DNA from: Antedon bifida
Taxonomy: Eukaryota; Echinodermata; Crinoidea; Comatulida; Antedonidae
Length of the DNA: 64,000 nt
NCBI GenBank assembly: GCA_963402885.1
Contig: OY727095.1
Span: 14,947,001 to 15,011,000, forward strand
Reading direction: 5' to 3'
Positions 1 through 10,975 of the stretch are shown piece by piece. The notes under the pieces were generated by a model. That model made no database searches and was not told the origin of the DNA. It saw only the letters and a program-made list of their open reading frames with translations. Within the stretch, counting starts at the first letter, position 1. Each line of letters opens with the position of its first letter. The position numbers and the translations under genes are program-made.

Positions 1-1151
1 TTCTAAACTACACGGTCAACTTTTTGTGGATGACATATTCTTGAAGTTGATAAGTTGTAGATATCGGATCATGTATTGATATGGCTAACCGGACATTGTG
101 ACGTCATCGTATGGCCACGCGAATATAAAATTTAAGATTTTTGTATCTTTCGTCATAGCTCATCACATTTAATAGAGCGCATCTCCACTTATTCGTTTTC
201 CATTTTAACCCTGATTTTTATATTGTCTAGGTCAATCAACTATCTTTCGCATGAGTTAAAAATATTTTAATTTTTATGACGTCATCATGCCTAAAAATTT
301 AAATTACGTGTGGCGTTAATTTCATCTATACATTAAATTTAAATCTGTTATAGCTCGTAAGAATAAAATGTGATAATCACGATTAAAACGGTTTCTGGAA
401 GCTATTGAATTGTAGATACGAAATCATGTGAACATTTTGCCAATCTTTATATATATATATGTGTATTCGTTATATTTGTTACTGAACTATGGAGAATTTT
501 TTTCCGAAATAAAAGATGAATGAATGAATGAATGATGATGTGACGTCATCGTATGGCCAGTTAAATAAAAAAAGTTGTATTTTCATTTTTTGCGTAATAG
601 TTCATTACATTTAAAAGAGCGTGCATCAATATTTCACGTATTTAAATTTCTTTTGCACGTTAATATGTTGTTGCTGAGATAATTCCGAAATTGCTATCTT
701 TGTATTTCATTTTAATGCCGTCGCCATGTTAAAATTTGGAATAAATGGCGGCTCCCTTAATTTCACCTAATCTACACTGTATGTAATATGTAAACAGATT
801 TTACTGTTTATACCGACTGTAATGGAATAGCCCAAATCGTTTATTTCCTACCTATTTCTATAATGTAGCAGGCCAAATAAGACGTTATTTTTACAGGATA
901 GAGGGAGTCAAACACTATTTTTCTCGTATCAGAGCCATTCATCGTTGTTAGGAGATATGTGATTTCTATTATATTTTCTGGTTTGTTTGTCAGTTGCTTG
1001 TCCGGCCTGTAGGTCATAATGCCAACGTGAACGCTTCCTTTTGGCCTCAAGCTATCCCCTTAATGTTAAAAGGTACGTCGTTAAACGTCCATGTTTCACC
1101 ACTTGCGCGGCGGATAACCAAACTCGTCAAAGTGACGAGTTTCATGTCTAG
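1..1151 (+). mobile_element. Helentron-like non-autonomous element, copy 1 (5' cut by window edge)
   Basis: The right end reads GCGGATAAC, then the stem-loop AACTCGTCAAAGTGACGAGTT, then CTAG at 1148-1151. Copies ending at 8096, 9247, 10975 and 56213 have the same end. The body holds the family motif TGACGTCATCGTATGGCCA at about 100 and 541. A GCGGATAAC subterminal repeat, inverted relative to the 5' GTTATCCGC, followed by a terminal stem-loop is the known layout of helentrons and their non-autonomous derivatives. No coding sequence is seen. A GAATGAATG run near 515 resembles a LINE tail. Confidence 0.6.
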
Positions 1152-2222
1152 TAATATAATTATACTTTTATTGAAAGTAATTTACTAAAGTAATTTACTA
1201 AAATGTCAGGTCAATTTTGATAAATAGCAGTTTTTTTAATCCTCACTCGCTTTGATGTTACGCTAGGCAGCTAAGCACCCAGTAACACGTACCTACCTGC
1301 GCTTCGCTCAAATTTACCGCAGTCATATTTTGGACGGCGCCCCCAATATTTCGTTGCCATGCGAAACAGATTTTTACTGGCTTACGAAAAACGAATACGT
1401 GTGCGTGACGTATCCGTTTTCGTATTCGTAAGATTGCGAAACCTCCCTAATTTCTTTTTGATATCCACTCCCATATTAAAACATAATTTTTTCTAACCCT
1501 AATTTGTCTAAAAAATGAACTGAACCTGTAGCCTAGACATTGATATGTACAGTACATGTAATCTACTTCACACGACACAGAACTTTCAGTAAAATACCTT
1601 GTTCAGCAGTCTATTTTGCCTTGTTTGTTGTTTGTTTCATTTATTTATTTCCACACACATTGAACACAAGGAACACCGTATTTTCCGGAGTATAGGTCGA
1701 GACTTTGTGGGAAAATTTTAATTGCAAAATCGGGGGGTCAACTTATACTCCGACCATGCCATTTTTTTAAAAATCAGGCCGAAAAAATATGTTCAAAAGC
1801 CGTCAGCTGTCAAGGCCTAGCAAGGTCAGTGACAGTGGCCTATCATCAGTTTTCAATTTAATATCTACATTGTACAGAATACAACTCCAACAATTACTGG
1901 TCAATAAAATATTAATATATCACAAAGACTCATTTTGATGTTAATATTACGCTTTTAAGATAATTAAGAAACAGTTATTCCCACAGCTTCTTCCATCAGC
2001 ACACCGCTGTCATTTTGTGTTGTGATAAACAAGTTGGGCGCGGAGTGGGATAGGGCCGGGCTAGCGTACAGCTGCGATGCGGTCACATGACAGCACATGT
2101 TTTCAACAGCACATAAGCTCTCTTCGATGTCATAACTGAAACTATTCATCATTAACATCAAGCGGAACCTATTTTGGTGAAACCAGAATCTATGAAATGC
2201 CGCTTACGCAAGTTATTGGTTA
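1152..2222. other. Intergenic; no gene seen
   Basis: No supportable gene. At 1678-1760 two facing segments, CCGTATTTTCCGGAGTATA and ACTTATACTCCGACC, resemble the ends of a small foldback or DNA-transposon remnant. At 1386-1437 there is an imperfect palindrome of ACGAATACG-type words. Confidence 0.4.
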
Positions 2223-2969
2223 TGATGAAATTTCTATCAATGATGAAAATTGTATTGATAATAAAAATTGAATAGATAATGAAAATAGAATTGATGATCA
2301 TGGTATTGATGATGAAAATGGCATTGATGATGAAAATGGCGTTGATGATGAAAATGGCATATAGATGATGAAAATGGCGTTGATGATGAAAATGGCATAG
2401 ATAATGAAAATGGCGTTGATGATGAAAATGGCGTTGATGATGAAAATGGCGTTGATGATGAAAATGGCGTAGATGATGAAAATGGCGTTGATGATGAAAA
2501 TGGCGTTGATGATGAAAATGACGTTGATGATGAAAATGGCGTTGATGATGAAAATGGCATAGATAATGAAAATAGAATTGATGATCATGGTATTGATGAT
2601 AAAAATGGCGTTGAAGATGAAAATGGCGTTGAAGATGAAAATGGCGTTGATGATGAAAATTGCGTTGATGATGAAAATGGCATAGATGATGAAAATGGCA
2701 CTGATGATGAAAATGGCACTGATGATGAAAATGGCGTTGATGATGAAAATGGCGTTGATGATGAAAATGGCGTTGATGATGAAAATGGCGTAGATGATGA
2801 AAATGGCGTTGATGATGAAAATGGCGTTGATGATGAAAATGGCGTTGATGATGAAAATGGCGTTAATGATGAAAATGGCGTTAATGATGAAAATGGCGTT
2901 GATGATGAAAATGGCATTGATGATGAAAATGGCATTGATGATGAAAATGGCATTGATGATGAAAATTAA
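2223..2969 (+). repeat. 18-bp minisatellite, about 41 copies
   Basis: The unit is GATGATGAAAATGGCGTT with frequent GTT/ATT change and a few units with GAAGAT, AATGAT or GATAAT. Because 18 is a multiple of three, long repetitive frames appear on both strands. The plus frame reads the hexapeptide DDENG(V/I), is interrupted by a few stops, and closes with a TAA at 2967-2969. It is treated as a satellite. A decayed acidic-repeat exon cannot be excluded. Confidence 0.9.
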
Positions 2970-3481
2970 TTACTGTAGGTCTATTTATGAAACATTTTTT
3001 TATAATATAAAACTCACTACTGTAATTATAATGACAGAGAGAACCGAATTGAAAATAAATTCAAACTGTTTCCTCGGTCAGCAGAAACACGTAACATCTA
3101 CCAGAAGTATTCATCTACCAAAGTAAAAATAATTTAGATTTTATCGAGACCAAATTTAAACATGACCAATTTCGACTGCGACGACATCGTTGTAAAATTC
3201 GGAGTAATTACGGGGTTTCTCTCAACTGTGAGAGGCTGGATACATAACCATTACACCACACTGTCATCCACAACTTTGTAGTGTGCAGTTAACATATTTA
3301 CACTTAGAACTACTAAAAAAATGTTTAAAAAAAATATTCAGGGGGCATTTTATGTAGGAAATTTTACAGTAGGCGGAGGTTTGTACTCTCGGAGTACCCT
3401 CTAGTTGAAAATATAAATTCAAACTGTTTCCACTTTTGGCAGGCAACTGTTACTGCTTTGATGTTTATATATTCGTTTATA

Positions 3482-4203
3482 CGGGGAATCCGACACGCTA
3501 TTGCGCATGCCCAGAGCGAAGTAATTATAGCTTGCACTATTGCCACAGACCGCACACCACACCGAGAGTCGGAGTGTTAACTAGGGATTTACTGCAGCCT
3601 AGTTAGTCGTCGGGCAAGGGAGCGATGGATGAAACTTGGCCTAGGCCATACAGTACATGAATTAATAATTAAACTACGACTACGCCACGCGTTAAAATAA
3701 TTATTATGATATTTATAAGAATCAATATCTATCTAAGAATCGTAATTCTGTAATTTTATTACAGAGGACAGAGGAAGTATGAAGTTCGGAACGGGAGAAA
3801 CACAGCACAGCACAACACGCCTGCCCTAGTGCCCTGCCCTACGCTTGCATATTTTAAGAAATGTACGAAAGTGAATAGCGTAGTGTTGCGACCCCGACCT
3901 CCCGAAAAACAGTTCTGTTTTTTTTCACATCCACGCGGCGGCTGCTGTCAACAATTAAATCAACTTGTATTGCATGTTATCCTGTTATGTTATGTACAGT
4001 ATAATGCGTTATATGAAATCTTTTATTTTGTACTTGAAAAATCATAAAACTAGTCATGTAATTATAATTATTCATAATTATATGAAATTTATATGAATGA
4101 AGGAACCACTTTTTTTATTACAAAATGATCCATCGCTGTTAGTATGGAGTCCGCCGATTACCTCGCTTTGGGCATGCGCAATAGCGTGTCGGATTCCCTA
4201 ACG
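3482..4203. mobile_element. Inverted-repeat-bounded element (about 720 bp)
   Basis: The left end GGGGAATCCGACACGCTATT (from 3483) is mirrored by the right end AATAGCGTGTCGGATTCCC, ending near 4199. The match continues through GCGCATGCCCA and an AGCG word, giving arms of about 40 bp with a few mismatches. No coding capacity is seen inside. The target-site duplication is unclear, possibly TA. A MITE-like DNA element is the likely identity. Confidence 0.5.
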
Positions 4204-4389
4204 CTGGGCAGTTGAGTTCCGGTGCCGGAATCCTAACCACGGTGAATGTATTTAGTGCGCCATACAAAATGGCGCGACGCAATAAAACCGGATCCATAAC
4301 AACAAATATGATAAAAAATACATAGCTAGAAGGCTAGACTGACGCTCGCCATAAAAAATTCCAAAACAAAAGTGGGTTTAATTGCGACC

Positions 4390-4560
4390 AAAATAAAACG
4401 TGCCCGATCATCTTTTTTTGTTAGGCCCGATCGTCTCTGGTCCCGATCGTCTTAAAACCTTGTTGGGCCCGATCGTCTCACGCTTTAAGCCCGATAGTCT
4501 TACAATGGATGGGCCCGATCGTCCGAGGCCCAATCGTCCGTGGCCCCGATCGTCTGTTCC
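4390..4560. repeat. Cluster of CCCGATCGTC motifs
   Basis: About eight copies of GGCCCGATCGTC or a close variant occur in 170 bp at irregular spacing, mostly in the same orientation. A single CCCGATCGTC recurs near 60107. The motif resembles the GGGACGATTCGGCCC words in the terminal repeats of the element at 35956-36549, so this may be a subterminal repeat cluster of a related transposon. Confidence 0.5.
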
Positions 4561-4595
4561 CCGCCTACTAGGCTAGCCTAGTACTAGTAGGCCTA

Positions 4596-5480
4596 GGGTA
4601 AATGTACCAGACTTCGGCAATGTGCCAAACTTCGGCAGGTTGTATTTATATTAGTCATAATTAATTAAATAATTGATATTTTTTGTTTATCTTAACGTAT
4701 AATATACTTTATTTATAGGTGGTAAATAAAAACCACCGATCGTTTACTAGACATCAGCGAAACATGTCTGCCAGTAGCCATAAAAACTGAAACCTGAAAA
4801 CCGGAAGTGACATTTCAGCAAAATAGACCAATGAGCTAACACGTGACTGTTCCATTTAAAGTTCCAGGGCATGAAAAATTACACACGAGGGACACGTCTG
4901 GGATTGAAATAGGCTCCTACTGTAGTGTAGCAACATTCCAGAATATTCCATTTTCAAACCAATGAAAAAATATAGGGTTTATGAGGGGTGTTAAGATGTT
5001 TGGTTGATAATTAATGATATGTGCCAGACTTCGGCACCTAACGGAAATAACTAATTAAATTAAATTGTTTGCAATGTTGTTTATTAATTTTTTTTCAAAA
5101 TATAATTGTTGGTAAAATAAAGTTAATATTGCTGTTTTTTGACTCATTTATTTCACATCTGGCCATGGCTAGGCCTAGCCTAGCTAGGCCTGCTATTTCA
5201 TCGACGATCGATTGCGCAATCGCTCGCGCGTAATTCCAGGGCTTGCTTGGGCAGCGTATGCCGAGGATTGGCACACACATGCCGAAGTTTGGTACATAAA
5301 TAAAAAACACATTTTTTATTATTGTTTGTTAATTATAAATATTTATTTGATAATTTACACTGTATTTACTACTTATATAAATACTAAAAACTCTACCAAA
5401 AAATATTTTGTGATGCTTTTAAAAAATACACGTAAATAACGAATTTCCCTGTAACCTGCCGAAGTCTGGTACATCTACCC
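4596..5480. mobile_element. TIR element with ACTTCGGCA termini
   Basis: The left end GGGTAAATGTACCAGACTTC is answered by the right end, which reads GAAGTCTGGTACATCTACCC up to 5480. CTTCGGCAGGTT also lies in both arms. TA flanks each side, both inside TAGGCCTA. The TGCC(A/G)(A/G)ACTTCGGCA motif recurs at about 4611, 4624, 5027, 5280 and 5459. No transposase is seen, so this is a non-autonomous element, perhaps with TA target duplication. Confidence 0.6.
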
Positions 5481-5638
5481 TAGGCCTAGATGATCTATCT
5501 TATCTAGGCTAGGCCTAGGCCTAGCTAGTCCCTATCTTTGTAGTACTAAAGAGACTATCTATATATATTTATACTTATTAACCTAGGAGGACAATTAAGT
5601 CTCTTCGGTATAACTACACACTCATCGTTTGTACTCAC

Positions 5639-5875
5639 CTAATAATCCTTTATAGGCTGGTACGTGATGGGTATAGTTTATGTCCTTCTTTGGTTGTGTC
5701 TTCGCTTCAAGAGAGAGACTCTTGTCCCTCGCACATTCAACCCCTGGGGGTGTTCGTGACGTATCTCGCCACTGGCCAGTCCCAGGGCCGGATTCGTGTG
5801 TTGAGTGCATATAGGCCCGGCGATTGGCTGTGACGTATAGATGACGTAACCACTAGCCAATCGCCAGGCACTACA
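5639..5875 (-). promoter_or_regulatory. Candidate minus-strand promoter and first exon
   Basis: A strong donor on the minus strand (AG then GTGAGT) lies at 5639/5638. Upstream on that strand are a possible start at 5810 with an open frame to the donor, inverted CCAAT boxes (GATTGGC near 5822 and GCCAATCG near 5856) and two TGACGT half sites near 5831 and 5842. This may be the first exon of an unseen gene running leftward, or a shared promoter with the THAP gene that starts 350 bp to the right. No downstream exon was recognised. Confidence 0.25.
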
Positions 5876-6048
5876 GTACTACTACTAGGCCTAGGCCTAG
5901 GCTAGTCCAACTTAACATGAGTAAGATAGGTTTAATCATGCCTATCAATGAATATTATCTGCCATTCTAAAGAATTCCGGGCGGTTTTAAGTTCATAATA
6001 AGGTAAATACTTACTTTTATAAAAAGGAGAAGATACAACAGTTCCGTT

Positions 6049-6165
6049 GGGGGGGGGGGGGGGGTGTGGGGGGCGCAGCAGCATAAACCACATCCGGGTT
6101 ACTATTTGCCTTCAGAGCGAGGTGGCGCACCTCTTTTTCCGCTAGAAGAAGTGCGCCACCTTCAG
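6049..6165. other. G-tract and GGTGGCGCAC hairpin upstream of THAP exon
   Basis: Sixteen consecutive G at 6049-6064 are followed by TGT and GGGGGG, which could form a G-quadruplex. At about 6119-6163 the arms AGGTGGCGCAC and GTGCGCCACCT can pair. Both lie just upstream of the THAP start codon and may belong to its promoter or to a repeat. Confidence 0.4.
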
Positions 6166-6378
6166 GCGTGGGTAAGGTAAAACTTTCAGCGAATGACGTG
6201 CGACACCACCAAAATAAACTTAACCATGGGAAAACGTAGTTGTGTGGCAAGTAATTGCAACACAAATTCAATCAAAAACAACGATTTAACGTTTCATAGA
6301 TTTCCAAAAGACCATGAAAGGTAAACTATATATATATTTCTTATATTGAAATGTGATAAATGTAAAATTAGGTTAATT

Positions 6379-6475
6379 GGTTATCCGCACTTGGCGGATA
6401 ACCCCTTGTTATTGTCAGGATCTTTTTTTTGGTTATCCGCACTTGGCGGATAACCCCTTGTTATTGTCAGGATCT
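6379..6475 (+). mobile_element. Two tandem helentron 5' ends
   Basis: Starting at 6379 and 6431, the same about 50-bp segment occurs twice: the hairpin GGTTATCCGC-ACTTG-GCGGATAACC, then CCTTGTTATTGTCAGG and a T run. Both copies stop there and are followed by the fuller copy at 6502. They look like aborted or truncated insertions stacked at the 5' terminus. Confidence 0.6.
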
Positions 6476-6501
6476 TTTTTTTTTTTTTTTTTTTTTTTTT
6501 T

Positions 6502-8096
6502 GGTTATCCGCAACTTAGTTGCGGATAACCCTTGTGATTGTAAATATCTTTTTTTTCATCTTCATCATCATCTTCTTTGTTATTCTTCTTTCTTTCCCGG
6601 AATTTTGTTCGCAGCGTATCTCTAATTATGGTCAACATAAGATTGCATAACTTTGTCATAAGAATGACCTGTAGCTGTAGATGTGCAAGAAATTTCGTTA
6701 TATGACGTTAGAGTCGCGCAGCGTAAGTTACGTGCGATTTTATGAATTTTAATGATTGATCATAGATTATAAACCAAAAGTCATTTTGTATTGACACTTA
6801 GTGAAAATTTAAGTCACATTAAGGGCAAACTTTCTATGGATTAAAAATGGCATGTTTCACAAGAAGTTACGCGCGCACGCGCATTTAAAATTTCAAAATG
6901 CGCAAAATTAATTTCTAATCAACTTTCTACGCTGATCATGACATTTTGAGCATGTCAAAAATTCCCACGCGCACGAAAAAAATTATGCGTAAGGTGCGCA
7001 CGGAGCATAAAAATCATGTGTTTTTCTCTTGAATTATGATTTTACAGCCTTTCTTAGTCATTTTTGAAAAGATTGACATCATTTCAAATTAAAATGACGT
7101 CATACGAACACGTTGATTTAGACCATTTGCGCGCGTTTTAGTTGCAAAAGTGACAAAATATTGTCAAAATTATGCCTATTTTTAATCTATTATAGCTCCT
7201 CAGGATCATCCACGACCCCCAATTTTTTTAATTTAATATGTAAGCAGATATGTTGTAGATATGAATTCATGCAGAATCTTTACCCCTCGGATGTTATGAC
7301 GTCATCGTATGGCCACACGAATGTAAAATATAGGATTTTTTACTTTTTCGTTATTGCTCATCACACTAAATAGAGCGCATCTCGCTTACACGTATTTCAT
7401 TTCCTCAGATATTTTAATACTGTCTAGGTCAATCAACTATCTTTCGCATTACTTAAAATATTTTATTTTTTTATGACATTATCATGTCTAAAAATGTAAA
7501 TAACGTGGGTCACCTATTTTCATCTTTACAGTAAATTTCAATCTGTTATAGCTCGTCAGAATAAAAAGTGATAATCATGATTAAAACGTTTTCTAGAAGC
7601 TATTGGATTGTAGATACAAATTCATGTGAATATTTTGCCAATCAGATGTTGTGACGTCATCATATGGCCAGTTGAATTCAAAAAGTCATATTTTCATCTC
7701 TTGCGTAAAAGTTCATTGCGTTTAAACGAGAGCGCATCTCACTTTTACGTGCCCAAAATTCTTCAAATTTGTTTTAATGTAATTATTTAGATAATTATCT
7801 TCTAAAATTGTTATCTTTATATGTCAATTTGATGACGTCATCGTGTTAATAATTAGATTTAAAAGATGGGTCTAGTAATTTTGTCTATGCTACACTGTAT
7901 ATAACATATACAGTTTATTCTGTAAAATACTGTAATATGATGTATGCTACATAATAGGTACAATTCAGCACTGTAAACATATTTATTTCATGTTATAGGA
8001 TGGCATAATAATTGTCGAGGTTCATATGGTTAAGAATGTGCATGTTGCGTTTGCGCGGATAACCCGAACTCGTCAAAGTGACGAGTTCAAATCTAG
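6502..8096 (+). mobile_element. Helentron-like element, copy 2 (full length)
   Basis: The 5' terminus is the hairpin GGTTATCCGCAACTTAGTTG plus GCGGATAACC. The 3' terminus is GCGGATAACC, then the AACTCGTCAAAGTGACGAGTT stem-loop and CTAG at 8093-8096, followed by a T run. The body is AT-rich with GCGCGC-rich patches, repeated TGACGTCATCGTATGGCCA-type words and no transposase frame. This is one of the two most complete copies in the window, the other being 54612-56213. Confidence 0.65.
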
Positions 8097-9247
8097 TTTT
8101 CTATGTTATTCTTCTTTCTTTCCCTGAATTTTGTTGGCAGCGTATCTCTAATTCTGGCCAACATAAGATTGTGTAACTTTGTCATAAGATTGACCTGTAG
8201 CTGTAGATGTGCAGGACGTTTCGTTTTTTGACTATAGAGTTGCGCCGCGTAAGTTACGCGTGATTTTGTGAATTTCGCGTATTTACCATAGATTGAAAAC
8301 CAAAAAACAATTGAAATTGAAACTTGGCAAAAGTGTAATTTATATCATGCGCTAACTTTCTATGGATTAAAAATGCCACTTTTTACAGAAAGTTACGGGC
8401 GCACGCGCGTTTAAAATTTAAAAATGCGAAAAATCAATTTCTAATCAACTTTCTACGCGTTTCATGTCATTTTGAGCATTTCAAAAATTCCCACGCGTGC
8501 GCAATTTTTTCCGCGCGCATGCGCACGTAGCGCAAAAACAATTTTTTTTTTGCTTGATTTTTGTTTTTCCAGCCTTTTCTAGTAATTTTACTAATTTTTA
8601 TACAATTTCGACTTAATATCACGTCATACGAGCACGTATAATTGAACAATTTGCGCGCGTTTTTGATAAACAATTTCAAAAATTTGTCAAAATTATACCT
8701 TTTTTTAAACAGTCATAGATTCTAAACTACATGGTCAATTTTATTTTTTTTTACATATTCTGAAAGTAGATGAGTTGTAGATATAGAATCATGCATCCAT
8801 TTGGCTAACCGGACATTGTGACGTCATCGTATGGCCACTCCAATATCAAATATAGGATTTTTGTCTCTTTCGTCATAGCTCATCACATTTAATAGAGCGC
8901 ATCTCTACTTATCCATATTCCATTTTCCTCAATTTTATAATATTGTCTAGGTCAATCAATTATCTTTTACATGATTTACCATTTTTAAAATTGTGATGAC
9001 GTCATCATGTTCAAAAGCGTCAATAACTTTGGTCACTTATTTTCACCTATTCTGCACTGTATGTAGTACGTATACAGTATATAGTGTATACCGTATATAC
9101 TTAGACGTGAAACAAAATAGAGGGCACACTAACACTTTTTCAATGGCATAATCGTTTTTCTGCGCGCAATATTCTAACTTATGTCGTGCGCGTGGCTTTT
9201 GCGCTGCGGATAACCTAACTCGTCCGTAGTGACGAGTTCAAATCTAG
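8097..9247 (+). mobile_element. Helentron-like element, copy 3 (lacks 5' hairpin)
   Basis: It begins directly after the CTAG of copy 2 with the conserved TATTCTTCTTTCTTTCC segment, follows the same body order as copy 2, and ends with GCGGATAACC, a variant stem-loop (AACTCGTCCGTAGTGACGAGTT) and CTAG at 9244-9247. The head-to-tail junction with copy 2 has only T residues between units. Confidence 0.6.
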
Positions 9248-10398
9248 TTTTTTTTTTTTTTTCTTTTTTTTTTTTTTTTTCTATATTCTTCTTTCTTTCC
9301 ACGAATTTTGTTGCACGCATATCTCTAATTCTGGCCAACATTAGATTGTATAACTTTGTCATAAGATTGACCTGTAGCTGTAAATGTGCAAGAAACTTTG
9401 TTTTATGAATTTCGAGTCGCGCAGCGCAAGTTACGCGCGATTTTATGAATTTCAATGATTGATCATAGATTAAAAACCAAAAGTCATTTTGTATTGAAAC
9501 TTTGTGAAAATTTAAGTCATACCATGCGCAAACTTTCTATGGATTAAAAATGGCATGTTTCACAGAAAGTTACGCGCGCACGCGCGTTTAAAATTTCAAA
9601 ATGCGAAAAATCAATTTCTAATCAACTTTCTACGCGTTTCATGTCATTTTGAGCATTTCAAAAATTCAGACGCGTGCGCAATTTTTTATGCGCGCGTGCG
9701 CACGTAGCGCAACATCATTTTTTTTTTGCTTGATTTTTTTTTTTTCAACCTTTTCTAGTAATTTTACCAACTTTCAAACAATTTTGACTTAAAATCACGT
9801 CATACGAGCACGTTAAATTGAACAATTTTTCGCGCGTTTTTGATGAAAAAGTTCAAAAATTTGTCAAATTATGCCTTTTTTTAAAATGTCATAGATTTCA
9901 AACTACGTGGTGACATTTTTTAAAATTACAGATTCTGGAAGTTGATGAGTTGTAGATATCAAATCATGAATCAATATGGCTAACCGGACATTGTGACGTC
10001 ATCGTATGGCCACTTGAATATAAAATATATGATTTTTGTATCTTTCGTCATAGCTTATCACATTTAATAGAGCGCATCTCCACTTATCCGTATTCCATTT
10101 CCCCATTTTTTTTTATATTGTCTAGGTCAATCAATTACCATTCGCATGATTCACCATTTTTAAAATTGTGATGACGTCATCATGTTCAAAAGCGTAAATA
10201 ACTTTGATCACTTATTTTTACCTATACGGCACAGTATGTAGTATGTATACAGTATGTATACTGTATATACTTAGACGTGACACAAAATAGAGAGCACACT
10301 GAAATTGTTTTAATGGCATAATCGTTTTTCTGTTTGCAATATTCTAACGTATGACGTGGCCTTTGCGCTGCGGATAACCTAACTCGTCCGTAGTGACG
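9248..10398 (+). mobile_element. Helentron-like element, copy 4 (3' end clipped)
   Basis: After an interrupted T run of about 35 bases the same body restarts with TATTCTTCTTTCTTTCC. It ends inside the terminal stem-loop (AACTCGTCCGTAGTGACG) near 10398, where copy 5 begins without its 5' half. It shares the variant stem-loop with copy 3, so the two are closest relatives. Confidence 0.55.
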
Positions 10399-10975
10399 TT
10401 TCATATTTGATGAATTATGAATGCAAAATAATGACACACGTGCACGTCAAACTTTAAAAATCGTGCGCTTGAAAATTGGTAATTTTATGCAAATTTGTGT
10501 AAAAATATGCCTATTTTGAATCGATTATAGCTCTCCAATTTTTTTAACTTAATATGTAAGCAGATATGTTGTAGATATGAATTCATGCAAAATTTTTACC
10601 TCTGGGTTGTTGTGACGTCATCGTATGGCCACACAAATGTAAAATATAGGGATTTTGTCTCTTTCGACACAGTTCGTCACATTCAATAGAGCGCATACCG
10701 CGTAAACGTTATCAATTTTCTTCCAATTTTCAATATTTTATTACTAAAACAATTCCTCTTTAGACTTATGAACTTTTTTTTTTAATTTGAAAAGGTCATC
10801 ATTTTCAAACAATTGAATAAACGTGAGTGGTGTAAAATAAAAAATAACCGTCAACTAAACCGTTTACAATGCTAATACCGTTGACACTTATTAAACGATT
10901 TTTATGCATTCCAGCTGTTCGTTACGATGCGTTGGGCGATAGCCTAACTCGTCAACGTGACGAGTTCAAATCTAG
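10399..10975 (+). mobile_element. Helentron-like element, copy 5 (3' half only)
   Basis: Only the right half is present: TGACGTCATCGTATGGCCA near 10612, then GCGATAGCC, the stem-loop AACTCGTCAACGTGACGAGTT and CTAG at 10972-10975. It closes the head-to-tail array that fills the THAP intron. Confidence 0.55.
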
